Below are positions 23,605-31,943 of a DNA stretch of 34,396 nucleotides, in pieces (the stretch's first letter is position 1; every line of letters starts with the position of its first letter). The notes below the pieces were generated by a model that saw only the letters and a program-made list of their open reading frames with translations, did no database searches and had not been told where the DNA came from. The stretch is from assembly GCA_902492555.1 (NCBI GenBank), contig CABUMH010000033.1:1-34396 (forward strand). Reading direction: 5' to 3'. The position numbers and the translations under genes were made by a program. The DNA is from Eisenbergiella sp900555195 (GTDB lineage: Bacteria; Bacillota; Clostridia; Lachnospirales; Lachnospiraceae).

Positions 23605-26574
23605 TCAGAACTGATACAGCATCTCCCAGTGGAAGGTCTCTTCATCAAATCTATACTGCTTCAGCAGTTCGGGCCCGCAGGAATTGCTTCCAACGCCGCT
23701 CATCTTATAATCCGTACAAAATACAACACAACCCGCCTTCTCCAGTTCGTAGTTATGTGCCTTTCCTGCCAGTTCCTCAATGGTATATTCCGATGCATTA
23801 AAGGAAAACGGCTGTTTTCCCCAGGCCGTAATGGAATCCAGCTTCACATACCTGCAGTTGTAGTGACTTCCGTTCTCCTGCGGCCGTATATAATCCTGAT
23901 GCAGCTTGCGGACTGTGGTGGAGAATACGTCCATATAGCTGGCCTGATGCTTGTCACAGTAGCTCTCATGCGGGCCGTAGCCAAAATAGGATACCTTCTC
24001 CTCTTCTTCCTCCCGAGCCGTATACGGCAGGCAGAATTTCAGCCCGAACCTGGGAAGGAACGGGAAAATCGGATCCCGCTTTCCGTCCACAGCCAGCTTC
24101 ACCTGCCCTTCCGCATTCACGCTCCAGACTGCATGCAGTCTCAAGAACGGCTGCAGGAAAATGGCCGCGATGGATAAATCACAGGTGATGGCCACCACGC
24201 CCTGGCGGTTTTTCGCTTCCGCTTTATATACTTTTACTACACTTCTGTCATATCCCGCTTTTTTCCATTCCAGCACAATGTTCCGGTCATTGTCCGTGGG
24301 GGCGCGGTATACGTTCCATTCCACAGGAGCCGTGATGCAGTCCTTTCCATCCTTTCGGATCGTCAGGAAGTTCCCTTCCTTCTTGCCGAATGCATAGGAG
24401 AACCGTTCTCCCTCCACCACAAATGCATAAGGCGTTTCGGTCAGCGTAAGCTTCCCTTCCTTTGCAAAAGGCAGCTCCCTTTCCCGGAAAGCGGAAAGCG
24501 GGATCTGGTCAAATCCCATCACATGGCCGATCTGCGTCAGTTTATCCTTGGCCATCTGATAATAGGTCAGATTCAGGAACGTATTCTCTTCTTTTTCAGA
24601 AGGCAGCTTGATCGTGATATCCGTATACCCGTGCGGCTTTGCATCCAACGTATCCACAGAGCCTTCTGCGATCAGCTCCCCTTCCTTCTTGATCTCATAC
24701 TGCAGGCGGATATATCCGTTCAGATTGCGGAAATCCAGCTTGTTATGCAGCCGGATGATCCCTTTCTTACGGTCGATCAGTTCAGCGCGCACCGGCCGTA
24801 TGGCATTCTTCCACTCATAGAGCCCTTCATGAGGCCTTCTGTCGGGAAATACCAGACCGTCCATGCAGAAATTGCCGTCATGAGGGAACTCACCCGCATC
24901 TCCCCCATAGTGATACATCTCTCTTCCGTCTTCCGACCTTCCCTCATAGGTGGCATGGTCACACCATTCCCATACAAAGCCTCCGCAGAATCCATCATAT
25001 TTATAAATCTGCTGCATGTAGTCCTCAATATCCCCAGGGCCATTTCCCATAGCATGAACGAATTCACACTGGATAAAGGGCTTCTTCTCTCCGAGCTCGG
25101 CAAAATATTCGTCTATGTACTGCGTAGAGGCATACATGTGACTTTCCACATCCAGCATGGATTCATCCTTCACATGTCCCTCCGGTTCAAAATGGCAGCT
25201 TTCATAATGCACCAGCCGCGTAGAATCATATGCCTTCACCCAACGCCCTGCTTCTTCCACATTCGTCCCGAAGCCGGATTCATTTCCCAGAGACCAGAAA
25301 ATCACACAGCACTGGTTTTTATCCCGAATCACATTGCGCATGGAACGATCCAGGACCGCCTGACGATAAGAAGGAAGCTCAGCCAGATAGCTGAAGGTTT
25401 TCTCCCTGCTTCCCTGATACTGATTCAGTACTCCATGAGATTCCAGATCCGCTTCTGCTATCAGATAGAAACCGTATTCATTGCACAGTTCCGGGAACCA
25501 GGGCGCATTCGGATAATGGCTGGTGCGGATAGCATTCACATTGGCCTCTTTCATGATGCGCAGGTCAAACATCGCGTCCATGCGCGATACAACCGCACCT
25601 GTAAAGGGGCTGCTGTCATGCCTGTTTACGCCTTTGAACTTCACGGGCTGCTCATTGATGAGCACCACTCCATTGCGAATGGCTATGGTACGGATTCCCA
25701 CCTTTTGTCTGAGGATTTCCTCCTGCGTACGAATCCATACTTCATAAAGGTATGGCTCCTCCGCATTCCACAGAACCGGGTTCTCCACCGTAAAGGACAG
25801 CTTTCCGTCTCCATCCGGCTGCGCAGTGCCTATCAGTTCCTTCCCGTTGTAAAGTTCGGCGGTTACCTCCGGCTTTCCTACACATTCCAGGCTGATCCGG
25901 ATCCATGCCCGCATCTGCTCATAATCCACCGGTGTTGTGACCGTATAATCCCTCACATATTCCTTCGGCCGCAGAAGCAGATACACATCACGGAAGATGC
26001 CGGACATGCGGAATTTATCCTGATCCTCCAGATAGCTTCCGTCACACCATTTTAATACCAGAACCGCCAGAGTGTTGTCTCCAACCTTTGTCTTACCTGT
26101 AATCTTAAATTCGCTGGGGCTGTGGGATACCTGGCTGTAACCGACGAATTTGCCATTCACCCATACATAAAAGCAGGAATCCACCCCTTCAAAATAAAGG
26201 AACTGCTCTTTCTTTGCCTCTTCCTTATCCAGATCAAAGTGCTTTATATAAGCGCCGCATGGGTTATTATCCGGCACATAGGGCGGATCGCAGGGAAACG
26301 GGTAACGCGTATTCGTGTACTGCTTCTGGTCATAGCCCAGCATCTGCCAGCAGGAAGGGACTTCCATCCTGACAAATCCCTCTTCGTCAAACCCCTTCTT
26401 GTAAAATTCCGGCACATCCTCAACGCATGGATAATACGCAAACTTCCAGTCCACGCTGCTTAAACCTTTGCAGCACTCCCTCTCCTGTGCATCCAGGGGC
26501 ACATAGAAGCACCTGTTTTCCTCACAGCCCACATGCAGGACTTCCGGGTTCTCATAGTATCTCTCCAGCACCAT
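23605..26574 (-). CDS. lacZ: Beta-galactosidase, glycoside hydrolase family 2 (LacZ type)
   Basis: A 989-residue cytoplasmic enzyme that hydrolyses lactose and other beta-galactosides. The order of domains is as in E. coli LacZ: sugar-binding jelly roll (RMEVPSCWQMLGYD, NPCGAYIKHF), immunoglobulin-like domain, TIM barrel, second immunoglobulin-like domain, and C-terminal beta-galactosidase small-chain domain (GPHESYCDKHQAS). The acid/base is E432 in SLGNESGFG and the nucleophile is E504 in QCEFVHAMGN. GGAGGGAAAAGTT precedes the ATG. It stands alone; no lactose permease or regulator adjoins it. A promoter whose -35 lies inside an inverted repeat sits about 150 nt upstream. Confidence 0.95.
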   Translation of the reverse strand: MVLERYYENPEVLHVGCEENRCFYVPLDAQERECCKGLSSVDWKFAYYPCVEDVPEFYKKGFDEEGFVRMEVPSCWQMLGYDQKQYTNTRYPFPCDPPYVPDNNPCGAYIKHFDLDKEEAKKEQFLYFEGVDSCFYVWVNGKFVGYSQVSHSPSEFKITGKTKVGDNTLAVLVLKWCDGSYLEDQDKFRMSGIFRDVYLLLRPKEYVRDYTVTTPVDYEQMRAWIRISLECVGKPEVTAELYNGKELIGTAQPDGDGKLSFTVENPVLWNAEEPYLYEVWIRTQEEILRQKVGIRTIAIRNGVVLINEQPVKFKGVNRHDSSPFTGAVVSRMDAMFDLRIMKEANVNAIRTSHYPNAPWFPELCNEYGFYLIAEADLESHGVLNQYQGSREKTFSYLAELPSYRQAVLDRSMRNVIRDKNQCCVIFWSLGNESGFGTNVEEAGRWVKAYDSTRLVHYESCHFEPEGHVKDESMLDVESHMYASTQYIDEYFAELGEKKPFIQCEFVHAMGNGPGDIEDYMQQIYKYDGFCGGFVWEWCDHATYEGRSEDGREMYHYGGDAGEFPHDGNFCMDGLVFPDRRPHEGLYEWKNAIRPVRAELIDRKKGIIRLHNKLDFRNLNGYIRLQYEIKKEGELIAEGSVDTLDAKPHGYTDITIKLPSEKEENTFLNLTYYQMAKDKLTQIGHVMGFDQIPLSAFRERELPFAKEGKLTLTETPYAFVVEGERFSYAFGKKEGNFLTIRKDGKDCITAPVEWNVYRAPTDNDRNIVLEWKKAGYDRSVVKVYKAEAKNRQGVVAITCDLSIAAIFLQPFLRLHAVWSVNAEGQVKLAVDGKRDPIFPFLPRFGLKFCLPYTAREEEEEKVSYFGYGPHESYCDKHQASYMDVFSTTVRKLHQDYIRPQENGSHYNCRYVKLDSITAWGKQPFSFNASEYTIEELAGKAHNYELEKAGCVVFCTDYKMSGVGSNSCGPELLKQYRFDEETFHWEMLYQF

Positions 26575-26724
26575 AACTTTTCCCTCCTGGAACTTGTGTT
26601 CCCTTTCATTCGTATACGTCTCCCGGACACGTCCTGATTTTTTCTCCCTCCGTCACGGTTCACAGCCCTGCTGAAAGCACTGCAACCGCCCTCGCACGCA
26701 CCCTGGATCGTCTGTTGCTGATAT

Positions 26725-26753
26725 TGTAAATTATAAAGAAAATATGGTACACT
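26725..26753 (+). promoter_or_regulatory. Promoter of the RlmI-like methyltransferase gene
   Basis: TTGTAA (26725-26730) and TACACT (26748-26753) are spaced by 17 nt, about 80 nt before the ATG. It lies almost exactly on top of the beta-galactosidase promoter on the other strand. Confidence 0.5.
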
Positions 26754-26758
26754 TACAA
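26730..26758 (-). promoter_or_regulatory. Promoter of the beta-galactosidase gene
   Basis: On the minus strand TTGTAA (26753-26758) and a perfect TATAAT (26730-26735) are spaced by 17 nt, giving a leader of about 150 nt. The flanking octamers TATTGTAA and TTACAATA (26722-26729, 26753-26760) form an inverted repeat across it. Confidence 0.65.
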
Positions 26759-26833
26759 TACGATTTCTGAAAAAAAGATGTTCCTGCCGGCCCTCTTCGG
26801 CCAGCGTACAGATGAAGCGGAAAGGATTACAGT

Positions 26834-28036
26834 ATGGAATATAAAAAGGTCATTTTAAAAAAAGGTGCAGGCCGGAGCCTGAAGGCGGGAGGCATGTGGA
26901 TCTATGATAATGAGATCGCCCGGATAGAAGATGGCTGCGAAGACGGCGGATTGGTATGGGTGGAAGATTTTGACGGATATTTTCTGGGAACGGGGTTCCT
27001 GAACCGGCGTTCCAAAATCACGGTGCGCATTTTGGCGAGGAAGCCAGAAACCGTCATCGATGAGGCGTTCTGGGTCAGACGGGTGCGGGATGCCTGGGAA
27101 TATCGGAAACAGACCGTGGATACCGGAAGCTGCAGGCTGATCTTCGGGGAGGCGGATTTCTTTCCGGGACTGGTAGTGGATAAATTCTCGGATGTTTTGG
27201 TGGTGGAATCCCTGGCGCTGGGCATTGACCGTTTCAAGCCTTTGATTCTTGATATCCTCCGCCGCGTCCTGCTGGAGGACGGCATCCGGATCCGTGGCAT
27301 TTATGAACGCAGTGACGCCAAGGTACGCCTGCAGGAAGGCATGGAACGGTTCAAAGGCTTTATCGGCGAGCCCTTTGATACCCATGTCGAAATTGAAGAA
27401 AACGGCGTAAAGTACATCGTGGATGTGGAAGAAGGACAAAAAACGGGATTCTTCCTGGATCAGAAGCACAACCGTGCCGCCATCTGGGGCATCAGCAAAG
27501 GGCAGCGGGTGCTGGACTGCTTCACGCATACCGGCTCCTTTGCCCTGAATGCAGGAAAAGCCGGGGCAAGCAGCGTTCTTGGCGTTGACGCTTCCATGAC
27601 GGGCATTTTGCAGGCACAGGAAAATGCCCGGCTGAATCATCTGGAGGATCGGGTGCATTTCCAGTGTGAGGATGTATTTGAACTGCTCCCCAAACTGGAA
27701 GCGGAAGGGGAACGCTACGGCGTAGTGATCCTGGATCCCCCTGCCTTTACCAAATCCAGGAACTCGGTGAAGAATGCGGTGAAAGGATATCGGGAAATTA
27801 ATCTGCGCGGGATGCGGCTTGTACAGGACGGCGGTTATCTCGTCACCTGTTCCTGCTCTCATTTCATGGAGCCGGAACTTTTCGCCAAAACCATTCGGGA
27901 AGCTGCGCGCGGCGCCCATAAGAGGCTGCGGCAGGTTCATTTTTCCACGCAATGCTGCGATCACCCTATCCTCTGGGCTGCGGATGAATCCTATTATCTG
28001 AAGTTCTACATTTTCCAGGTGAGGGAAGAACGGTAG
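26834..28036 (+). CDS. Class I SAM-dependent rRNA cytosine-C5 methyltransferase (RlmI-like)
   Basis: A 400-residue enzyme with an N-terminal PUA RNA-binding domain (KVILKKGAGRSLKAGGMWIYDNEIARI), a middle EEHEE-like part and a C-terminal Rossmann methyltransferase domain. Motifs include KTGFFLDQKHNR, VLDCFTHTGSFALNAGKAGA (SAM-binding loop), VILDPPAFTKS and the catalytic-cysteine region LVTCSCSHFM. This is the layout of RlmI, which makes 5-methylcytosine in 23S rRNA. AAAGGATTACAGT precedes the ATG. The glycosylase gene starts 32 nt downstream, so the two form an operon. Confidence 0.92.
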   Translation: MEYKKVILKKGAGRSLKAGGMWIYDNEIARIEDGCEDGGLVWVEDFDGYFLGTGFLNRRSKITVRILARKPETVIDEAFWVRRVRDAWEYRKQTVDTGSCRLIFGEADFFPGLVVDKFSDVLVVESLALGIDRFKPLILDILRRVLLEDGIRIRGIYERSDAKVRLQEGMERFKGFIGEPFDTHVEIEENGVKYIVDVEEGQKTGFFLDQKHNRAAIWGISKGQRVLDCFTHTGSFALNAGKAGASSVLGVDASMTGILQAQENARLNHLEDRVHFQCEDVFELLPKLEAEGERYGVVILDPPAFTKSRNSVKNAVKGYREINLRGMRLVQDGGYLVTCSCSHFMEPELFAKTIREAARGAHKRLRQVHFSTQCCDHPILWAADESYYLKFYIFQVREER

Positions 28037-28067
28037 GCGCATTCCGGGAATAAAGGAGAATCACGAC

Positions 28068-28994
28068 ATGTACGAGATCACGCTTACAGAATTTGACCTT
28101 CCTTCCATCATGAATTCCGGACAGGTCTTCCGCATCCGGCCTTACTTGGAGGAACCCAATACATATCTGGTCGCGGCGGGCACAAAAGCCGTATGCATCC
28201 GGCCAGGTGAGTCCTCTGAAGATGGGCGGAAAAGAAGCTTTCTGTTTTCCTGTACAAAAGAAGCCTTTGACGGATTCTGGCGGGAATATTTCGATCTGAA
28301 CACCGACTATGGCGCCATTCTCAATTCCATTGATCCAGGTGACAGCTATCTGCAGGCCGCTGCAAAATATGGGCGCGGGATACGGATCCTGAAGCAGGAT
28401 CTGTGGGAAACCATCATCAGCTTCCTCATCTCCCAGAACAACAATATCATTCGGATCCGCAGGAGCATCGAAGCGCTGTGTGAGCGGTTCGGGGACCGCA
28501 CAGAAATCGATGGAGCTCTCTCTGTATTTTCTTTCCCCACGCCGGAAGCCCTCTGCTGTGAGGGACTTCCCGGCCTGTCCGGACTGGGTCTCGGCTATCG
28601 GGATAAATATATTCTCAGCATGGCGGAATACTGCTCCAGCAAGGAAGGAAAATGCTGGCTGGAACGGCTGAAAGGCTGTTCCTATGAAGAAGCTGTTCCC
28701 CTGCTGCTGCAGCGGTTCGGCATCGGCCGGAAAGTGGCAGACTGTATCTGCCTGTTCGCCCTTCACCACATTGGCGCCTTTCCCATTGATACCCATATCA
28801 GGCAGATCTTAGATGCCCATTATCCGAATGGTTTTCCCTTCAGCCGCTATGAAGGCTTTGCCGGGATCCTGCAGCAATACCTTTTCTACTATAAACAGTC
28901 CGGCCCGAAAGAAAAGGCCGTCATGGAATCCGCTTCTGCTTCCGATTCCAAAAGGCTGTCTTCTCTGGAAAGTCCGGCCGTCCAGCGGCGTTAA
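28068..28994 (+). CDS. ogg: OGG1-type 8-oxoguanine DNA glycosylase/AP lyase (HhH-GPD)
   Basis: A DNA repair enzyme of 308 residues that removes oxidised guanine and can nick the resulting site. An OGG_N-like domain comes first (DLPSIMNSGQVFRI), then the HhH-GPD fold with ISFLISQNNNIIRI. The catalytic lysine is K222 in GIGRKVADC and the aspartate D241 in AFPIDTHI; the spacing of 19 equals that of human OGG1 K249/D268. The last 30 residues are a Ser/Lys/Glu-rich tail without fold, ending just before an 18-bp tandem repeat. AAAGGAG precedes the ATG. It follows the RlmI-like gene closely and converges on the AlkD-like gene. Confidence 0.9.
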   Translation: MYEITLTEFDLPSIMNSGQVFRIRPYLEEPNTYLVAAGTKAVCIRPGESSEDGRKRSFLFSCTKEAFDGFWREYFDLNTDYGAILNSIDPGDSYLQAAAKYGRGIRILKQDLWETIISFLISQNNNIIRIRRSIEALCERFGDRTEIDGALSVFSFPTPEALCCEGLPGLSGLGLGYRDKYILSMAEYCSSKEGKCWLERLKGCSYEEAVPLLLQRFGIGRKVADCICLFALHHIGAFPIDTHIRQILDAHYPNGFPFSRYEGFAGILQQYLFYYKQSGPKEKAVMESASASDSKRLSSLESPAVQRR

Positions 28995-29005
28995 CGCATC
29001 CGGAT

Positions 29006-29059
29006 GAAAGCCCGCGTCTGGACGAGAGCCTGCGTCTGGACGAAAGCCTGCGGCCGGCA
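29006..29059. repeat. 18-bp tandem repeat, three copies
   Basis: Copies lie at 29006-29023, 29024-29041 and 29042-29059: GAAAGCCCGCGTCTGGAC, GAGAGCCTGCGTCTGGAC and GAAAGCCTGCGGCCGGCA. A more diverged part-copy (ACGCATCCGGAT) precedes them at 28994-29005. The array fills the gap between the OGG1-type and AlkD-like genes. The unit length, divisible by three, keeps open frames on both strands, but no gene is supported there. Confidence 0.85.
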
Positions 29060-29075
29060 TGGCCCGCCGTTTCGT

Positions 29076-29792
29076 TCAGCCTTTTCTTTTCATTTCGCGT
29101 ATGCGTTCCTTTGTTTTCGCATCCACACTGCGGGATTCCGTAATCTTGGACAGCGCTTTGTTATATGTAAAATCATCCAGGCTGCAGGAAGACAGATACT
29201 GCTGCGTTTCCTCAGGAAACTTCACATAACACATGGATATGGCCCAGGCAACAGCCATTTTTACATAATAATCCGAATGGCGGATGCCATCCAGAATCGG
29301 AAAAATCCGGCTGATATATTCCTGCCTGATATAATGATCCAGCAGCATGACTGCCACAAAGCGCAGCGTAAATGGTTCCTGCGAATCAAGGTGCTTCTGA
29401 AGGAAGGCAAAAACCTGTTCCGGATAGTCCTCGGCGATTTTCAGCGTGGCGCAGAAACTGTCACAGACCGACCAGTTATCGATCTTCGGCAGAAAGGCTT
29501 CCGTATAGGAAAAAATCTCTTCCAGCCCCACCCCCGCATACGCATGCGCATATCCGATCAGGAATCCCTGCAGCATGATTTCCTCAAAATACCAGTCTCC
29601 GCAGCTTTCATATGCCTTTTTCCAGTCTTTCCTGGCCAGCTGTTTCGCCAGCCTGCGCAGCTGCGGCAGCCGTACGCCGAGAATGTTCCGGGTGCCCGGA
29701 AGCAGGGATGCAGAAAATTTCCTGTAATCGGGCTCTGCCATGGAAATCAGAAGTCGGGTCAGTTCATTTTCTTGCCCGGAAATATTCTGCAT
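29076..29792 (-). CDS. DNA alkylation repair protein (AlkD-like, HEAT-like repeats)
   Basis: An all-helical protein of 238 residues built of HEAT-like repeats, in the family of AlkD glycosylases that excise bulky alkylated bases such as 3-methyladenine without flipping them. Typical features are GVRLPQLRRLAKQLARKDW near residue 40, EEIMLQGFLIGYA, the signature DNWSVCDSFCATLK and LRFVAVMLLDHYI. AlkD's catalytic aspartate region is plausibly in the conserved DNWSVCD, but the active-site assignment is uncertain, and some family members act on other substrates. GAGGG lies 8 nt before the ATG. Its first 29 nt overlap the end of the carbonic anhydrase gene in another frame. Confidence 0.88.
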   Translation of the reverse strand: MQNISGQENELTRLLISMAEPDYRKFSASLLPGTRNILGVRLPQLRRLAKQLARKDWKKAYESCGDWYFEEIMLQGFLIGYAHAYAGVGLEEIFSYTEAFLPKIDNWSVCDSFCATLKIAEDYPEQVFAFLQKHLDSQEPFTLRFVAVMLLDHYIRQEYISRIFPILDGIRHSDYYVKMAVAWAISMCYVKFPEETQQYLSSCSLDDFTYNKALSKITESRSVDAKTKERIREMKRKG

Positions 29793-30267
29793 AGGCTTTT
29801 CCCTCTTTCACATAATGACAGGCGTTCTTCAGGCTGTCTTGTACTTCTTTGTCCGAAACCTGCCTCCGGATGGCCGCAGGGCTTCCGATAACCAGGGAAC
29901 CGTCCGGAATGACCGTATTCTGTGTCACCAAAGCTCCCGCCCCCACGATGCAGTTTCGACCGATCTTCGCGCCGTTCAGAAGGATCGCGCCCATTCCGAT
30001 TAACGTGTTGTCCCCCACGCTGCATCCATGTACGATCGCCCCATGCCCGATGGTCACATTTTCCCCGACCCGCACCGGATATCCCTCATCCACATGAAGC
30101 ACAGCGTTATCCTGCACGTTGCTCCCTTTTCCGATGGCGATTCCGGCCGTTTCCGCCCGGATGACAGCATGAAACCATATGCTGCAGTCCTCTCCGACTG
30201 TAACGTCTCCATATATATCCGCATCCGGAGCGATAAATGCTGATTCATGTATATTGGGTGTTTTCAT
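29764..30267 (-). CDS. Gamma-class carbonic anhydrase family protein
   Basis: A 167-residue left-handed beta-helix protein of the gamma carbonic anhydrase/YrdA group, forming trimers with metal sites between subunits. Hexapeptide repeats run from IAPDADIYGDV through IVGAGALVTQNTVIPDGSLVIGSPA. The histidines expected to bind zinc or iron are present in VLHVDEG and TIGHGAIVHG. Many members lack demonstrable carbonic anhydrase activity, so function is only family-level. The start at 30267 has AAGGAG 7 nt upstream; the longer frame to 30294 is rejected. It is the first gene of a two-gene operon with the AlkD-like gene. Confidence 0.9.
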   Translation of the reverse strand: MKTPNIHESAFIAPDADIYGDVTVGEDCSIWFHAVIRAETAGIAIGKGSNVQDNAVLHVDEGYPVRVGENVTIGHGAIVHGCSVGDNTLIGMGAILLNGAKIGRNCIVGAGALVTQNTVIPDGSLVIGSPAAIRRQVSDKEVQDSLKNACHYVKEGKAYAEYFRARK

Positions 30268-30328
30268 TTCTGTACTCCTTATCCGTTTTGACAAAATTCA
30301 CTGACGCATTGATGTTCCTGACGCGTTA

Positions 30329-30357
30329 AATGTATCTTCTTTTCCCTCTTGTGTCAA
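30329..30357 (-). promoter_or_regulatory. Promoter of the gamma carbonic anhydrase/AlkD operon
   Basis: A perfect TTGACA (30352-30357, minus strand) is 17 nt from TACATT (30329-30334), about 60 nt upstream of the ATG. The leader holds two copies of CTGACGC 18 nt apart, of unknown meaning. Confidence 0.72.
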
Positions 30358-30504
30358 TATAGCCCCATAGGTTCCTGTTCATTCTCCCAGGGAATGGACG
30401 GGAAGTATGGACAAAAGCCGGAAATTGCAGCCATGGAAAAAATCTGGAACATGCAAGGCTTCTCTCCTTCATCCCTCTGTCCAGGTTCTAATCCCTCTCC
30501 CCAC

Positions 30505-30532
30505 TTGTGAACTTTTTCCAAGTGGCTATAAT
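30505..30532 (+). promoter_or_regulatory. Promoter of the ibrA/ibrB genes
   Basis: TTGTGA (30505-30510) and a perfect TATAAT (30527-30532) are spaced by 16 nt. Transcription would begin near 30539. This rules out the longest possible ibrA start codons (30507, 30531), which overlap the promoter itself. Confidence 0.6.
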
Positions 30533-30611
30533 GGTAAAAAAAGGAAATGATACAGCAAATCTGTCACTGAGTACCGTCGATCCATTTAGCAGCACGGAGA
30601 AAGTAAAGTAT

Positions 30612-31943
30612 ATGGTGAGGGAATATCTCAATCAGAATGTTTATGAAGCTTTTCTTGAGCGAATGCACTTCCTATTCAAAGAATTTGACAACATTTACCT
30701 GTCCTTTTCCGGCGGAAAGGACAGCGGTCTTCTTCTGAATCTGGTTCTGGACTTTAAGAAAAAATATTATCCGGATAAGACACTGGGCGTATTTCATCAG
30801 GACTTTGAAGCTCAATATACTGTTACTACAGAGTATGTGGAACGAACGTTTGAGCGGATTAAGGATGAAGTGGAGCCTTATTGGGTATGTCTGCCCATGG
30901 CTACCCGCACTGCTCTCAGCAGTTATGAGATGTACTGGTATCCCTGGGATGATACCAAACGCGACTGCTGGGTGAGACCCATGCCGCAAAAGGAATATGT
31001 CATCAATCTGGAACATAATCCTATGACGACCTACCGCTATCGTATGCATCAGGAAGATCTGGCCAAGCAGTTCGGACGTTGGTACCGCCTCTGTCACGAC
31101 AACAAGAAAACCGTGTGCCTGCTCGGTATCCGAGCGGATGAATCCTTACAGCGGTACAGCGGTTTTCTCAACAAAAAATATGGATACAAGGACGCCTGCT
31201 GGATCAGCAAACAGTTCAAGGATGTCTGGTGTGCTTCTCCGCTGTATGACTGGTCTGTCTACGATATATGGCATGCTTATGCCTTATTCGGTTATGATTA
31301 TAATAAGCTGTATGATCTCTATTATATGGCCGGCCTGAAAGTCTCTCAAATGCGTGTGGCATCCCCTTTTAACGATTATTCCAAGGATTCCCTGAACCTA
31401 TACCGCGTTATTGATCCAGAGATCTGGACAAAACTCGTGGGCCGCGTCCGGGGCGCCAACTTTACAGCCATATATGGCCGCACCAAAGCGATGGGATATC
31501 GGAATATCACGCTTCCGGAAGGTCATACCTGGAAATCCTATACTCAGTTTCTCCTGGATACGCTGCCAGTCAGACTACGAAACAATTATGTGAAAAAGTT
31601 CAATACTTCTATCCATTTCTGGCATACGACAGGCGGTGGTCTGGATGAGGAGACGATTCAGGAACTAACCGACCATGGCTACGCGATCATCCGAAACGGC
31701 GTTTCCAACTATACACTGAGCAAAAAAAGCCGTATCATTTTCGTCGGTCCCATTCCAGACCATACAGACGATATCAAATCCACCAAGGACATCCCCAGTT
31801 GGAAGCGGATGTGCTATTGTATCCTGAAAAATGACCATACCTGTCGTTTTATGGGATTCGGTATCACCCGGGAACAACAAAAACGCCTGGACACCATCCG
31901 GCGCAAATACAAAAGCATTGAGGATTTTGATTATGGATTATAA
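30612..31943 (+). CDS. ibrA: IbrA-like phosphoadenosine-phosphosulfate-reductase-family protein (DUF3440)
   Basis: A 443-residue protein with an ATP-pyrophosphatase (PP-loop) fold like PAPS reductase and DndC. The PP-loop SFSGGKDSG lies near residues 32-39, followed by LGVFHQDFEAQY, a downstream LLGIRADESLQR and SPLYDWSVYDIWHAYALF, which are typical of the family. It lacks the C-terminal redox-active cysteine motif of true PAPS reductases. IbrA of E. coli was described with IbrB as an activator of immunoglobulin-binding protein genes; the chemistry is unknown. The start at 30612 is chosen because GGAGA precedes it and the promoter's -10 box overlaps the earlier candidates. ibrB starts within its last codons. 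Confidence 0.85.
   Translation: MVREYLNQNVYEAFLERMHFLFKEFDNIYLSFSGGKDSGLLLNLVLDFKKKYYPDKTLGVFHQDFEAQYTVTTEYVERTFERIKDEVEPYWVCLPMATRTALSSYEMYWYPWDDTKRDCWVRPMPQKEYVINLEHNPMTTYRYRMHQEDLAKQFGRWYRLCHDNKKTVCLLGIRADESLQRYSGFLNKKYGYKDACWISKQFKDVWCASPLYDWSVYDIWHAYALFGYDYNKLYDLYYMAGLKVSQMRVASPFNDYSKDSLNLYRVIDPEIWTKLVGRVRGANFTAIYGRTKAMGYRNITLPEGHTWKSYTQFLLDTLPVRLRNNYVKKFNTSIHFWHTTGGGLDEETIQELTDHGYAIIRNGVSNYTLSKKSRIIFVGPIPDHTDDIKSTKDIPSWKRMCYCILKNDHTCRFMGFGITREQQKRLDTIRRKYKSIEDFDYGL

Noticed and set aside
24523..26055. 510-codon open frame antisense to the beta-galactosidase
   Set aside because: It is a shadow of a long GC-balanced gene whose catalytic motifs are intact; no start signal or recognisable family.
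26855..28042. 395-codon open frame antisense to the RlmI-like gene
   Set aside because: It covers the methyltransferase gene almost exactly, while the plus-strand protein has all family motifs.
29004..29075. Small repeat-peptide gene in the 18-bp array
   Set aside because: Open frames on both strands follow from the repeat length; neither has a ribosome binding site.
30268..30504. Mobile-element boundary before ibrA
   Set aside because: No inverted repeats, integrase, target-site duplication or tRNA end could be found around the ibrAB genes, so recent transfer is not supported by what is visible.
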